Assembly (NCBI GenBank): GCA_033239125.1
Contig: BSWB01000003.1
Span: forward strand, 39,447,001-39,511,000
Source of the DNA: Fagopyrum homotropicum
Taxonomy: Eukaryota > Streptophyta > Magnoliopsida > Caryophyllales > Polygonaceae
Reading direction: 5' to 3'
Length of the DNA stretch: 64,000 bases
The notes under the pieces: generated by a model
Databases searched by the model: none
Seen by the model: the letters and a program-made list of their open reading frames with translations, nothing else
What the model was told of the DNA's origin: nothing
Translations under genes and position numbers: made by a program
Shown: piece by piece, positions 31,514 through 44,399 of the stretch
Numbering within the stretch: the stretch's first letter is position 1
How the letters are laid out: every line of letters starts with the position of its first letter

Positions 31514-34005
31514 TGTAATATCCGGAACTTTTATTCCGTTTAATTCCATATCAAACCGCGTTTCGATTCGTTGGTCTTTCTCTGTCTACCGAGTCGTACA
31601 CATTATCTCAAAATTTATCATTTTATGTAATCTCACTTCACATAAAATGATAGAATTTTATATCAAACCCTAATCTATCAAACCCTAGTTTATATCATGA
31701 CATGTCATTGCCAAAGTCATGACGTCCTTTTGATGAGACCATGACGAGTTTTGACGAGACGGAGACGAGATCATGACAAGGCCATGCATGGGCTTGGCAA
31801 GGCAATGACAACATTTGACAAGGCCATGACAAGGCCTTGACAAACTTTCAGCCCACTTCTTCTTACCTTGTTTCAGCCCACCTTTCCTTGCATTCCCTTG
31901 GCGTTTTTCAGCCCATCAGCAACTGCTTGTACGTGGCCCAACTACCCTTGCTTGTGCACTGGCCCAGGGACGTGATGAGGGCATGGGAATGCCGGATCTG
32001 CGTACAACTGCTCGCTTTCCCTTCTGTCTTCAGCGGCTTTAAGCGCAACGTCGGTCTTTAGTAGCCCTCTTCAACGCCACATCAACCAAGAGATGGAGAG
32101 TCACGCTATCCAGCGTCTTCAGCGGCCTTCAACGCAACAACGGCCTTCAGCACAACGTCGGTCTTCCACATTTTTCATACCTTATGGATACCCTTTAAGT
32201 CTCCTTATCATACTCAAAACAATCATGGATGAAGCAGTAAAGATCCATGTTGTTTTCCGAGTTTTCGAGAAGTGACAAGCAGGCATTTCCGAGTCCAGAT
32301 TTTGGTATCTTAGACACCTCCTCTATTGCTGAATTTTGGTTATGTTGTAGTCAGTAGTACATAGTAGATCATAATAAAATTTGGGAAGCATCGGAGTTAC
32401 GGTTTGAGAGTTATGATGTTGCAAAGTTGATTCCTCATGCAGTTTTTATAAGTGTGCTGAGTGTTGAGAAAAACAGCATGTCATGTAGCTTTGTGAGATG
32501 GTTTTGAATAGGCTTTTGATCTCCTTTGCTGCTGAATTTTGTATATATTATAGGTAACATTTTATAGTAGAACATATCAAAATTTGGGATAAATCCAGCT
32601 AGTGGTTTAGGAGTTATGATTTTTCAAAGTTAAAACAATGTGCTGTTTTGTTAAGTGTTTGCTGAAATTCCTAAGTGTGGAAAACTACATGTCGGTACAG
32701 TTTTGTGATCTAGATTTGGGTAGGTTAGACTCCTCCTTTAGTGCTGATTTTTGGAGATGTTGTAGTTGGTATTATATAGTATAACATACTGATATTTGAG
32801 AATATTCCGAGTTATAGTTTAGGAGATATGATTCTCCAAAGTTGGTTTCTCATGCAGTTTTTAGGACTGCTGAAATATTCTAAGTGTTAGAAAAAACTGC
32901 TTGTGATGCAGTTTTGTGAGGTAGATTTGGAGGGTTTATTGACCTCTGTCGGACGTGATTTTTGGATATGTTGTTGAGGGATATGTTTAGGAGGATGTAG
33001 TAAAAGTTGACAGCGATCCGTTGGGTTAATCTAGATTTAGGATGCTCCGAAGTTGGGTATAAGTATAGTTTAGTTTAGAAGAGTTGTGTTAGGTTTTAAG
33101 TGTCAATCCATCTTATGCGTTTATGTTCTTGTGAGGATGTTGAGCCTAGAAGTCTAAGGACTTCTAGTTGACTAGAGCGTTGCTTGATTCGTGTGCCTTG
33201 TCTTGAACAGGCGTTGTGCGTTTTCCCAAGGGGAACGTGAGAGTGTGCTGATCGGTTGCTCTTGGAGACTGGTAAGTTCACGGACTTACTTAGCTGGCTT
33301 CTTGTATGAGTGTAATGTGTATGAGTGGTGTTTGTTAGTTATGATAAACAACGAAACTGGATTAGGCCGACTTTATTATTTACGTAATTGACCCCAAGTG
33401 TATGATAATGGGTCATGACATCATCTGCCTAGCTCTTGCGAGAGTGTAGGAGGTTTCCTGCGACCAACCCAGTTAGGTAGACGGTCCGATGCATTAGTAC
33501 CATTCCTCTTTGGTAAACGAGGACAAGGGCGAGGTTTGGGAATCCCTCGTGTCACAAAATAAGTATCATTAGTAATAACCTATCACCTAATTAAAGATAA
33601 TAAAAGGATTGATTGTTGCATGTTGATTGTGTATGTTGTGTGTTTGTGTTTTTACCTTTATACTTATGCATAGAATGTTAGCTAACGGTTTTATACCGCT
33701 TGTAGATGCCTTGCAGGTTAAGACAGTTGTAGAGAGATCCGGAGGGAATGGTCAGCCGGGTCCACGTACACTTTTAGTTGGGGACGGGGACGTCTTCTAT
33801 TCTTCATATGCGTCGTTTTAGTACCTTTGGTTTGTAAGGCTGATACATATTCTTCATGTATACATTGTTTAAAGTTTTCAAATTTTTTACATACTTTTGT
33901 GCCTTGGTGTAAGATCCTGGTAAAATAGTTGTCAAACTAAGATCGGGACCCATTGTGAGGTCCTAACCAGTAGCTCCACGAGTTCTTAGAATTTGGGGTG
34001 TTACA
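31514..34005 (+). repeat. Tekay-like chromovirus LTR, family A, second copy
   Basis: It runs from TGTAATATCCGG to GGGTGTTACA and is 2,492 bp. It is collinear with 25058-27856 except for a deletion of roughly 0.3 kb near 32165. It is diverged by a few percent from the first copy. Confidence 0.85.
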
Positions 34006-36790
34006 ACTATGGTATGAAACGAGGGACCAAAGCTATAGTAGCATTGTAAGCTTTAAGCTTAAGGTGGTGGTATATGAAGAATCATGAGTCAGAAGTTTCC
34101 GTGGTTGGAATGGAGAATTCTTCCGGTCTTCCCCTCAGGGCATTGTGGTGCGGGTTGTGAGGAAAGATACGAGTCGGGAAGTTGTACTTTGGCTATCGAG
34201 AAATGTGTAAGGCTACCAATGAGGATAAGTATCTTTGTCCCGTAGTGGAGGACTCGTTAGAACAAGTTACATGTGGTTACAGTGTTCTATTAGATCGACT
34301 TGAAGTCGATATGTCACCAGATTTGGGAGGAGAGAAGAAAGGACCTACGTAAAAGCGGAATTTAGGGCCGAGATGGTCACTACAAGTGAAGTGAAGCCAT
34401 TTCAGATCATGAGTGCGATTGATGAGTTGGAGTTTACATAGATGAGTATCCATCGTTATTCTGAATCGAGTTGCGATAAAATCGTGCAATTTGTGGTGAT
34501 TCTGGCAGTTACGAGGTGGACCCTAACCTAAGGATTTTAATGACAGTTATTGATGCATGAGTTGCACGAATGCTTCTTTATGTTCTTACGGTTGAAGATA
34601 CCTTGTTGTACTCTCAAAATTGAGAGGAACAAGATTGTCATGGGACGATGATAATACAAGTTATGCGGGATGAGCAAAGCTATCTAAACGGGTTGGGACG
34701 TCCGAGGTGACCTCCTAAGAGACATAGCGATGCTGAGCATATCCAGTTGATCAGATGAGAACGAGGTGATAGTTTCAGTAATACCTTCAAGGTATCTGGA
34801 AGAGACATGCAGCTTATAAGTTGGTAGGCCATAACCGCCGAGTTGGGGATGGTTTTTGACACTTTCCTCCTTTTGAGGAAGTTGATTAGATCGTAAGGAC
34901 CGAGGTGTGTCCATGGAGGTTTATTAGAAGCAGAAGAGGTGAGTGACCTCCATTCCGTTCTCTTTGACACAAACATTGAGTTATGGGGACTGTATGACAT
35001 TATGGATACATCCAAGCGGGGCTTGGGTTGCATATGAAGTAACAAGAGAGTTTCGTGCGTATTTGTACAATTGCGGGCATATAAGAAAAATGACCAATGA
35101 AGGGTCGAGAGTAAGGCGCTTTTTATACACACACTCATGATGAAGTCGGTATCTTGTTATGAGAGACTTGCTAGTGTGGTACATACCAAAAGAGTATGTC
35201 ATGGATATATATTCGCTCCACCAGAGCTTAATATCCACTAGAGGTGATGGTTAGAGTTGGTTAAGGACTTCGGTCTTATGATTTTGGGATCGTTCAAGGG
35301 AAGGTGAATGTGGTCAACACACTTAGTAAGTGGACCCTTTGAGAGGAAGCAACAACGTAACTCACGGTTCAACCTCAATTTATCAACGTAGATGGTAAGG
35401 AAAGGACCCGACGTAATCGCGGAATTTGAATGGCTTTGAGAAACACCCGGGATAGAAGGTCCCGAAGATAAGCCCCATATTTACCTTTATGGGTTGACGG
35501 TTGGTTGAGACGCTAGAAGCGCCCAGGTATACTGATAACGGAGAGCTGAGATAGAGTCTCCAGGAGGCTCGCACCATTAGTGATACGGGCTAAAGGCCGA
35601 GATGGCTAAGTGCATAGCCAGTAAGTGACCGTTGTCAAGTCAAGCTTGAGCACCCTAAAACGGGAAAAGGAATTCATCCACCGCAAGTTACACAGTGGGA
35701 GTGGGGGGATACCTCCATAGAGGTTATTACCGGTTCGAGACCAAGTAATAATTGTGACGTTCTTTGGTCATTGAGGACCGACCGATGGAGACAATAAGTG
35801 TATACCTTTTTGGGAAACAAGGCTGATGAGTCGGCTAGTTGTGGAGTCCACCAAGTGATAGTGAGAGTACTTAGGATACCGAGCACCGTTATCTCGGATC
35901 GAGATGAGCGATTCATCCCGGGATTTGTCGGGCAATGGGATTGTGCCGCGAAGGATACCAGTTGTCTTACATGATCGTTTCATCCTCGGATAGTGGGTCA
36001 AATAGAGAGGACTTTTGTGAGCTTGGATGCCATGTAGAGAGCATTTGTGCGAGGTAGCGGGTAAGAGTGGACATGATACCTCCCCTTTGATCGAGCTTTC
36101 GTGTTATGATAGTATATGTATGGATAGCCCTAAGCAGATACGGGACGATCTCATTCGTCTAGCGTTGGTCCTAGGGCGGATGATAGCTGAACTAAGTCAC
36201 CAGAAGGCGTAGACAAATAAGAGGTACGGACCTCTCGGGTTCAGATACGAGACGAGTCTAGTTAAGGGTATCACGGACGCGAGGCGTCATACATGTTGGT
36301 CATTAGAAGGGAGTTGAGTCCCAATAGATATATCGGACCTTTGTGGAGATCTTGGCACGAGTTTGGAAGTGGTTTACTTGTTGGCATGGCCACTAAGATT
36401 GGAGGATGTTCACCAGGTTTCAAGTGTGACGGTCGAGGGAATACAAATATGACTCAAGATATGATGTTGGTTGTGATGATCTAGTGGTAGACGAGGAGCC
36501 GAGGAGACTACCGAGAGGACGTGTTTACGATGATATAGTTACATCGAGTTGGCCGTTGGGTTAGATATTATGTGCATGTGCAAGTTATGTGTTATGTCCC
36601 CCGAGCAGGAATGTGTTGTATGATTGGTTAGCTTTTGACTTTTATGCAATATGCGGTTCATGCGAGTATGTGTGTAGGCCTTGCGAGGTCTTGACGCGGT
36701 TACGAGAGTGTGTTTGGTTATCGAGTAGAGAGTTGACACGTTTACGGTTTTGAGTGGTTACCGAGTTCATCACCCGAGAGCATTGCGTTT
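34006..36790 (+). pseudogene. Decayed chromovirus pol: RT end, RNase H and integrase
   Basis: Motifs survive only in scattered frames. They include DTSKRGLGC near 35004-35031 (RNase H start), LELVKDF near 35250-35270, and QGKVNVVNTLSK near 35295-35330 (the usual end of RNase H). IPSTVISDRDERFIPGF near 35875-35930 holds the second integrase Asp. RLEDVHQV near 36395 resembles the region before the chromodomain. No frame is open for long. The left edge begins with a truncated initiator-Met primer match after the family A LTR, and the right edge leads into a family B LTR, so the segment is probably a recombinant. Confidence 0.7.
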
Positions 36791-36830
36791 AGCAAGTTTC
36801 GGGACAAAACTTATTTTTAGGAGGATTAGT
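36791..36830 (+). other. PPT region before LTR family B
   Basis: AAGTTTCGGGACAAAACTT is followed by ATTTTTAGGAGGATTAG at the LTR edge. This is the same hairpin-plus-purine design as at 1852 and 31312. Confidence 0.65.
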
Positions 36831-38978
36831 TGTAACGTCCAGAATTTTTATTCCGGCTTGTGAGCGAGTTATCGACCTTCCAGTAGGCGCGGCTCAGTCT
36901 TTCCGCAGGCACGAGGTGATGAGTGACGGGTTTTATCCCGAAAATCCCGTTTCGATCCCTCGTTACCCACATTTACCGTTTGTACCCTTCGTTGCTTGCA
37001 CCAAGGAGACAAGAGGGTCAGCTGACCCCTTGTTCCCCTTCCCCTTATCAACCTTGACTTTCTCTCTCTTTTCCCTTTCTCCTCTTTCACGTTAGTCTCC
37101 TTCCTTTGCTTCCTCTTGTGTTCTCTTCTTCATCTTTTCCTTTGGAACTCTTGTTGGATGTCCAACTATGAGGTACTATAGATCCGGAGTTGGTGAGTAA
37201 GTTTCCCCTCTTTCTTCTTCATCCTTCTTCATACTTCATCCTCTTCCTTAAGCTCCAATGGTGGAAGCCATTCACCATGTCCTTCCCTCTTCTTGTGTCG
37301 CATGTGTATGGATCTTGTTGAGACCGTAAGCTATGGTGTTGATTGTGTATTGGGACATCCATGGTGGAGCAAGGAACTTAGGAGGTCCTCCACACCTCAA
37401 GGATCCATCGAAGAAGCCCGTCGAAGATCGCCACTGGAGCTTGACTGTACCAGCAGCTAGACAGCGCCGCGGGGGCAGCCACTACATTGAGCCGCAGGGG
37501 CGGCTACTGGCTCACCCAGCCCTCCCTTGCGGTCTTCTTCTCCCATTCACTGCTGCTCTTCCTTCTTCCGTACCCGTGTCTTTGCCCGGTGAGTGCCCCT
37601 TTGTGTATGTGTTCATAGTTGATCCTAGAGAGTGTTGATGATTAGAAGCATGCTAAGTTGGACATAGGATAGTTGAGAATGCCAAGTAGTGGCTTGTATC
37701 TTAGGCGAGTGTTTGAGGATCTTGATATGTTCTAAGGCTTGATGGATGTATGATCTTGAGTGGTTCTTGGGATGAGTGTAGGGTTGTCCTTGTGAGGTTT
37801 GATTTTAGAGTATATAGTTATTGAGATTATGGGCTAGGATATGCGTATCCTAGCATAGTGTTGTTACCGTTGAGTTTGTTGGGACTAGGCATGTTATCCT
37901 AGTATGTGTTATGGGTTATGATATTGCAAGATCATAGGGTCTAGAAGTCTAAGGACTTCTAGCTTGTGTTAAGTGTGATGTGAGCATGAGAGATTCTAGG
38001 ATACGGTCCTAGATTGAGAGTCAAATGATCTTGCATAGATCATTTGTTTAGAAGTCTAATACTTCTTGAGTTGCGCGAGTTGTTAATATAGATATCTTGT
38101 TGTGAGTAGATTGTAGGCTTCTTCCCGAGGGAAGCGAGAGTGTTGCGTGAGTTAGCGTTTTGGAAGAGGTAAGTCTCTGGACTTACTTAGCTCATATTCT
38201 TTGTATTAGTTTTGATGCGTGTTTGGTGGTGTGTTTTTATTGTTTATGTTATAACAACTAAACCGGTAATAGGACCACCGACTTTTATATTATTTTAGCC
38301 CAAGTGTATGATGACGGACGGTGACATCACTGCCTAGCTCTTGCGAGAGCTAGGAGGTTCTCTGCGACTAGCCCGGACGGGTAGACGGTCGGATGCATTA
38401 GTATCATTCCTTTCCGGTAAGTAGGAACTGAGGCAAGATCACGGTGATTCTCGTGTCACAAACAGAAGTTAAATTAGAACGGGATATGACTTAATAAAAA
38501 AAGATAATAAACCAGATTTGTGTGCTTTGGAGTATGATGTGCGTTTATGATGATTTACTTGTGTTTGTGCCTTTCACCTTGATTCTAATTCCTTGAATAT
38601 TAGCTAACGGTGTTATACCGATGTTGTAGATTGCTTGTAGGTTAGGAATGCGGCCGAGAGATCCGGAAGAGTGGCCAGCCAGGGTTCCATACATTGTAGA
38701 AGGGGTTTTTGGTTGGTGTAGGGTTGTGTATTGTTCTTTGTTTATTATGTTTTGTATGCCGGGTATATGGCTTTTGGTCTTGGGAGTTGTATCTCGGCTG
38801 ATGTCTTTGTTTGTATGCTTTTGGGTTTCATTGCATTGTAGAAAAATGTATTTCGGTTTTGACCTTTATTTGTGTCTTGTTGCAAGATCCGGTGAAATTG
38901 TTGTCACGCTAAGGGTCGGGATCCATTATGAGGTCTCCGCTCGTAGCATCCCAAGTCCTGCGGATTTGGGATGTTACA
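36831..38978 (+). repeat. Tekay-like chromovirus LTR, family B
   Basis: It runs from TGTAACGTCCAG to GGGATGTTACA and is 2,148 bp. Parts resemble family A, including CTGCCTAGCTCTTGCGAGAG and the following CGGATGCATTAGTA. It ends inside a copia gag at 38979. No matching left LTR is present, so no target duplication can be checked. Confidence 0.78.
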
Positions 38979-39826
38979 CATTAAGCAAAAGTTTGCTTGA
39001 TCTTTTTCGTCTTCTGACTCATTTGTCAAATCTGAGTCACTCCATGATGCTACCATAACCTTCTTCTTTCGATAATTCTTCCTAAAGTTGTTCCTCTTTG
39101 TTTGTGGACAATCCTTTACGAGATGATCTGCTTCACCACATTCAAAACAAATCAATACTTTAGTTTTCTTATTAGGGATAGAAAAATTACCTCGAGGTCT
39201 TGATGATCGTGGATATTCTTTTTTGTTTGCGAATTGCTTCTTCATTTGAAGAATTCTTGCAAGACCTCTTGAGATCAAGGCGAATGGATCATCATCATCA
39301 TCATCACCACCACCACCACCACCACCACCACCACCACAACCACCAAATTCCTCTAATGGCATGTCGTCCTTCTTGGATCTTAGGGCAAGATTCTTTGTGT
39401 TTGATGGGATCTCTCCATCTTCTTCACCAAGAACCATTTCATGGGTGTTTAACTTTCCAAGAAGGTCGTCCAGAGGAAGTGTAGTGAGATTTTGAGCTTC
39501 TTCAACGGCGATCACTTTTGGTCCCCACTTAGCTTTAGGTAAGCTCCTTAGAACCTTCCTTACTTTTTCTTCATTTGTGAAGACCTTCCCAAGTGAATCA
39601 ATATTGTTCCAAATCTCGGTGAATCGTGTGAGCATCTCCTTGACTGACCTCATTTGAATTCATCTTGAATAACTCGTATTGCCTAAGGAAAATGCTTATC
39701 TAGGTTTCCTTGACTTGACTTGTTCCTTCGTACGTAACTACTAACTTGTCCCATATTTCCTTTGCACTCTTGCATGATGAGACACGGTTGAATTCATTTG
39801 CATCCAATCCATGATAGAGCAAGTTC
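38979..39826 (-). pseudogene. Ty1/copia gag, C-terminal part
   Basis: On the minus strand it gives EMLTRFTEIWNNID, RKVLRSLPKAKWGPKVIAVE and a Gly/Asp tract. The zinc knuckle is CFECGEADHLVKDC (C-X2-C-X4-H-X4-C), and an acidic tail leads up to ANFCLM. It is the UBN2-type gag of copia elements. Upstream it is continuous, across the solo LTR, with 41902-42202. A stop near 39700 and a frameshift just after it break the frame. It is truncated at 38979 by LTR family B. Confidence 0.88.
39285..39347. repeat. Trinucleotide microsatellite in copia gag
   Basis: ATC repeats pass into ACC repeats, read on the coding strand as a poly-Gly run next to a poly-Asp run within gag. Likely replication-slippage expansion. 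Confidence 0.85.
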
Positions 39827-41901
39827 TGTAACACCCCGAATCTGCGGGAATCGGGCTGCCACGGGGCTAGGATCTCACAATGGATCCTGACCCTAGCCTG
39901 ACAACAAGTTCATTGGATCTTACAACAAGGCACAAATAGATTAAACCCAAAACATCAAACTGTATAAGTATATACAAACAAAGGTTTACAAAAGCACCGC
40001 TGAGTACAAAACAACAATCCATACATATACAAAATATCCCATAATCCCTCGTACAATCCTAGTGGACGGAAGCCCTCAACAGATCACCCATCTGTATCAC
40101 TATGCGGTCCTCCTAACCTGCAGATCATCTACAAAACGGTATAAACCGTTAGCTAAGCAATCATATATAAGATAATGCACAAGCACATACACATGTCATG
40201 GAATGATAAACACATAATCATGGTGTCACACATTTACCTGTTTAATTATCTGCATAACGTCATACACTCAAGGTATATATAGATTAAAATATGTGACACG
40301 AGGAACATATCATCCTCGCCTCTGGGTACCATAATCATCTAGAGTAGTATCGGCGCACTTCCCGTGTACCCTAAGGGAGTGGTGAAGTGTCCATCCCGTA
40401 TACCAGGACTGGCCTAACCACAGAGAACCTCCCAGACTCCTTACAGGATGAAAGGGAAAGGTTATCACTGCCATTGCAAGGGGGCTATCCAATAAACCAT
40501 AGGTCGGTAATAATCAATATCGCATGCTATCAAGCATATAACAATCACCACTCATGCATACATCCAATAAGGATCATAAACATCGTATAAACCTGAGTTT
40601 GAGGTAAGTCATACGTACTTACCTCAAAATCAGGATAATCTCAAACACGATCAACTCCAATCCGAAGTAATGCACTGCCTAATAACAAGGCATAAAGAGG
40701 TGTCAAACCTCCTATCAATTAAAGAGGTCACACCTAGACCCAAGAGATCCATAAGGATCATAAACATCGTATAAACCTCGAATCACAACATAATTCACAA
40801 TTCCTCAAATCTCAAGGTAGCATCTAATCAACATTCCTGAATCTTAATTCTAATCCTAATTTAATTAATTAACCTTTAATTAATTAATTAAATTTCACTA
40901 GAATAACGTTTTGCTCACAGGCAATTTCTAAACCCCTTGTCATCAGATTTCATCAAACAACAAAGCCATAATTCTCGGAATAATATAACGACCATAATGA
41001 AATTTTCAATTATCCATTTTGACAAGCCTAAGGTCAATTTAGGCCAAACTACAGTACGAAAAACGAATAAATTCATAGCTTATTCGTTACTAACCCGATT
41101 GACGATCTGAAAGAAGATTCGGAATCACAACGACGTAGGATACGCATGGACAACATCAAATTCACCGGAATCTGAGCGACAGAACCGTCCTAATGACATA
41201 TATGATCGACCAAGTCTTCATATGCTCGGAAATGCAGAAACTCGGTACCGATATGAAGAGAATGAAGAGAGGAATCCAGAAACTCAAACGGAATTGAAAT
41301 CGGAGTAGAAACGGAGAATAGATATGAGTTTGAAGGTTGAGAGAAATTAGAGCTTTTATAAGGAAACATGAAAGAAAATTAATTAATAAACGATTTTCCG
41401 CTATTTATAGCGAAAACGATAATTATCTTTTATCAAAGTTGATAATTATCCTTTAACCAATCCAAAGGCGGGTTGAACCCCCTTCTCACAACTTCTCGAA
41501 ATTTGAATAATAAATCTGGAATATTTATTCCACAACTACCTCGAAAAACGTGTATTCCTAAGCCGTCTTTCTTAACCATTAAGAAACGAAATAGCGACTC
41601 TTTTGGCCGTTTTGCCTTTCCATGTTTTTTCAAATCTAGGACATGTCCGATGTCCTAATCATTTCTCTCAACTAAATTTTTATTAATTGCAGCTCCCAAA
41701 TGCTCCAAATAACACCGGAGGGTAAAAATAATTACCCGGGGGAAAAAGTGAAAATTTCCCCATACGTCCAAAATTACGCCAGGAACATAACAGTGGGACT
41801 CATACTCATCAGTTATGCAATCTTCGCGAGTTATGGGTCAATTACTATCAATGATTAAGTTAATCAACATTAATTAGAATTCGAAAATCCTAGCTCTTAC
41901 A
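39827..41901 (-). mobile_element. Solo LTR, chromovirus-like, inside copia gag
   Basis: It is 2,075 bp, with plus-strand ends TGTAACACCCCG and CTAGCTCTTACA. It is flanked by AGTTC on both sides (39822-39826 and 41902-41906). There is no internal region, so it formed by LTR-LTR recombination. It is related to the LTR fragment at 49881-50839 but lacks about 95 bp just after its TGTAA start. Confidence 0.9.
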
Positions 41902-42202
41902 AGTTCATGGCCTTGTAATTCTTTGATTCACTATCCAAATCCGTTTGAGTGAAGTCGGCTTCCTTCTTTGCGACTTGGACTCCTTCAACCGTGGTGGTTG
42001 GGATTTAGGACCTGTTTGAATGATGCTCCATAGTTCCATGTCTTGATCAATAACAACCATTTGCATTAGTGCTCTCCAATGGGCAAAGTTGTTACCACAC
42101 AAGAGTGGTGGTCGAGATGTGGATCTTCCTTGAGCGAATCCTCCATCGCCTACAGAGTTCTGATTAGTCTCACTGATGGTTAAATCAATATACGTGAGTC
42201 TA
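41902..42202 (-). pseudogene. Ty1/copia gag, N-terminal part
   Basis: The minus strand gives RPPLLCGNNFAHWRALMQM and VIDQDMELWSII, the start typical of copia gag. It begins just after the primer site and stops at the solo LTR. The gag reading continues at 39826. Confidence 0.85.
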
Positions 42203-42214
42203 GCTCTGATACCA
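42203..42214 (-). other. Primer-binding site of the copia element, initiator-Met type
   Basis: On the minus strand it reads TGGTATCAGAGC, 2 bp from the LTR edge at 42217. Confidence 0.82.
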
Positions 42215-42216
42215 AT

Positions 42217-43599
42217 TGAAGAACCGTATAGGTGAATAATAAGGATATAAATACTCTAGAAGGGGGTTGAATAGAGTATGGTAACTTTTTGCAATATCGT
42301 GTATCAAGGCTTTGAAACTAATTACAAGGCCTTGAAGTCGATCTGTGTACTTTGTGACAAAACTAGTTTTCAAGGCTTTGAAAGGGATTTCAAGGCCTTG
42401 AACTTCGAAACCTGCACAAACAACATTAGTCACAATTTAAGCGATAAAGTGCTGAATTAAAAGATTGACATGGCAATATGTTTACGAAGTTGAGCTCTAA
42501 CAGCCTACGTCTCCGTCCTAGGGTTTCTCGACCCTAGGATTCAACTATCTATTATCTGCTCAAAGAGTCCTAGACGCAACGTAGAAGAAATCCCCTTCTT
42601 CTCTCATTGTAGCCTCAATGCTACGATCTAGTCAACTATAACCTAGCAATAATAGCCTAGTTACTTCGTAGAGTAACCCACACTCGAATATAACACTCTC
42701 TAGATATGCCAATGAAGTTCTAGTGTTTTTCTCACTCTAAGGATGTAAACTTTTGTAACCTAAGAGGAAGAAAAACTTTTGGAACGACTGAAGATGATTT
42801 GATCGCTTAAAGACTTGGATGTTTCCGTGTAATCTTGTTGTTGTTCTCTTCAATTGCCATCTTCATTTATAGTCTTCTATGGATAATTTCTTAGCCGTTG
42901 TAAGATAGCCGTTCTAATGTTCTTCTTTCTCCATGCAAAACGGTGCTTGGTTGAGGTGAAGTAGCCGATGCAAGATCTTCTATCTTCTCACTTCTACTTC
43001 TTCTCTTTAACGAACGTTGAGAATCTTCATCTTTGTTATCTTCTCTTGCTTTGGAAATGCCGTTGAAGATCTTTGGTTGTTGAAGATCGTAGATATTCTC
43101 TCTTGGATAGCCGTTGAAGCTTTTCCTTAGATCCGAGAACATCTTGAGTGGTATCCTTTTGGAAGATCTTATCCTATTGCATCTTCGGTTAAGATCTTTG
43201 CGGGATCTTGTTGTTGTGGCCAAGATCTTCTTCAAAACCATTTGAATATCTTCTTGTTAGCTGGCCGAGATCTTCTCCTTGAGAATTTCTTGTTATCCTT
43301 TGTTAGAGATATTTGCTTTGGTTGTTGAGATATTCGAATCTCGTATTTGAAATCCCTTAGCTGAATCCTCCTTTGTAATGCATTTCAAGGCTTCCGCGTT
43401 TGTCCTTTGAAATGCTTTCCAAGGGCTCCGTGCTTGTCCTTTGTAATGTGTTTCAAGGCTTGCATACTTCCTTTGAAATTTTTTCCAAGGCCTGCACACA
43501 TTTAACAAACACAAACATAAACCTGTAAGCTAGAAATACAATCGATATTTGTTTGTTTGTAAAGCCACTCATAAATGTTAAGTCTTCTATCATCCACAC
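42217..43599 (-). repeat. 5' LTR of the copia element
   Basis: The left edge is fixed by the primer site. The right edge (about 43599, plus-strand ...ATCCACACA) is a guess from TG/CA rules. It contains repeated CAAGGCCTTG-type words at 42300-42410 and 43380-43495, including an exact TTTCAAGGCCTTGAA near 42389. Short frames inside it are not genes. Confidence 0.65.
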
Positions 43600-44399
43600 A
43601 GACTATTCATAATCAAGGTGAAGTTATTAGTCTTTTTTAGTGACATTGTTGTCTACTATAGAAGGACCTTACAAGAGTAAAGATTATCAAGGAAGCAAGA
43701 AAAGTGGCTACAACAAGGCTTAAGAGAACCAGTGAAGAATTCTTGGCCTTGAGACAACAATCTCGCCCGAGATTCAGACAGAGATTTGCGTCAGTCGTGA
43801 TCTATAAGATTCAATCAAGATCTTATTAGTCATAGTTATATTTTAGTTATTTTAATAGTTTTAAAGCTCTAAACATTATGAAGGTATCTTTTTGATTTTG
43901 ATCCTATCTCTTAGGATTATCTTTTATCTCATCTTTTAGAGCGAGGAATCTCGCCTATAAATATCCTTAGAGGTCGAGCTTGTTAGGTAGATTTGATTGA
44001 TTATTATTTCCAAAATGTTATGAGATACTCACTGCTTCGCTTACGAAGTTTGTTTTCTATTCATTTCAATTAAATAAAAAAGAGAGCCTTTGATTGAATA
44101 GTTGTGAGTCCTTACTAGGTTGCATTTGTGTGTGTTAATTTTCTTAGAGGTTGGTGCTCTTAGTTAATTCTAATCCCTCCTTGTGCTTGTCTTATTTAGA
44201 AGGTTTGTGTAAGGTTGAAGAAGGAAGGGTTAACATAAGCTCTTTTTTTAAGGGTTTTCAATTTCAAGCCATATTTCATCAACTCACGTTCTTTTGTGTT
44301 CGAGTTTCACAAATCTCGGCATATTAGTAGGAATCTCGTCCGAGATTCTAACAAACATTTTCTCCTGTTATTGATTTCGTGGACTTCTAATCTATATCG
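43600..44399. other. AT-rich LTR-like stretch with word C (TCTCGNCCGAGA)
   Basis: No gene is seen. Palindromes CAATCTCGCCCGAGATTC near 43768 and GAATCTCGTCCGAGATTC near 44333 are of the same form as words A and B. A possible TATA box (CCTATAAATATCC) lies near 43955. It is probably retrotransposon LTR or leader sequence; family not assigned. Confidence 0.4.

Noticed and set aside
39200..39484. His-rich plus-strand frame
   Set aside because: It is the antisense of the Asp/Gly microsatellite in copia gag.
43950..44330. Possible host gene promoter and 5' leader (TATA-like CCTATAAATATCC)
   Set aside because: No coding frame follows, and the flanking word C palindromes tie the region to retrotransposon sequence.
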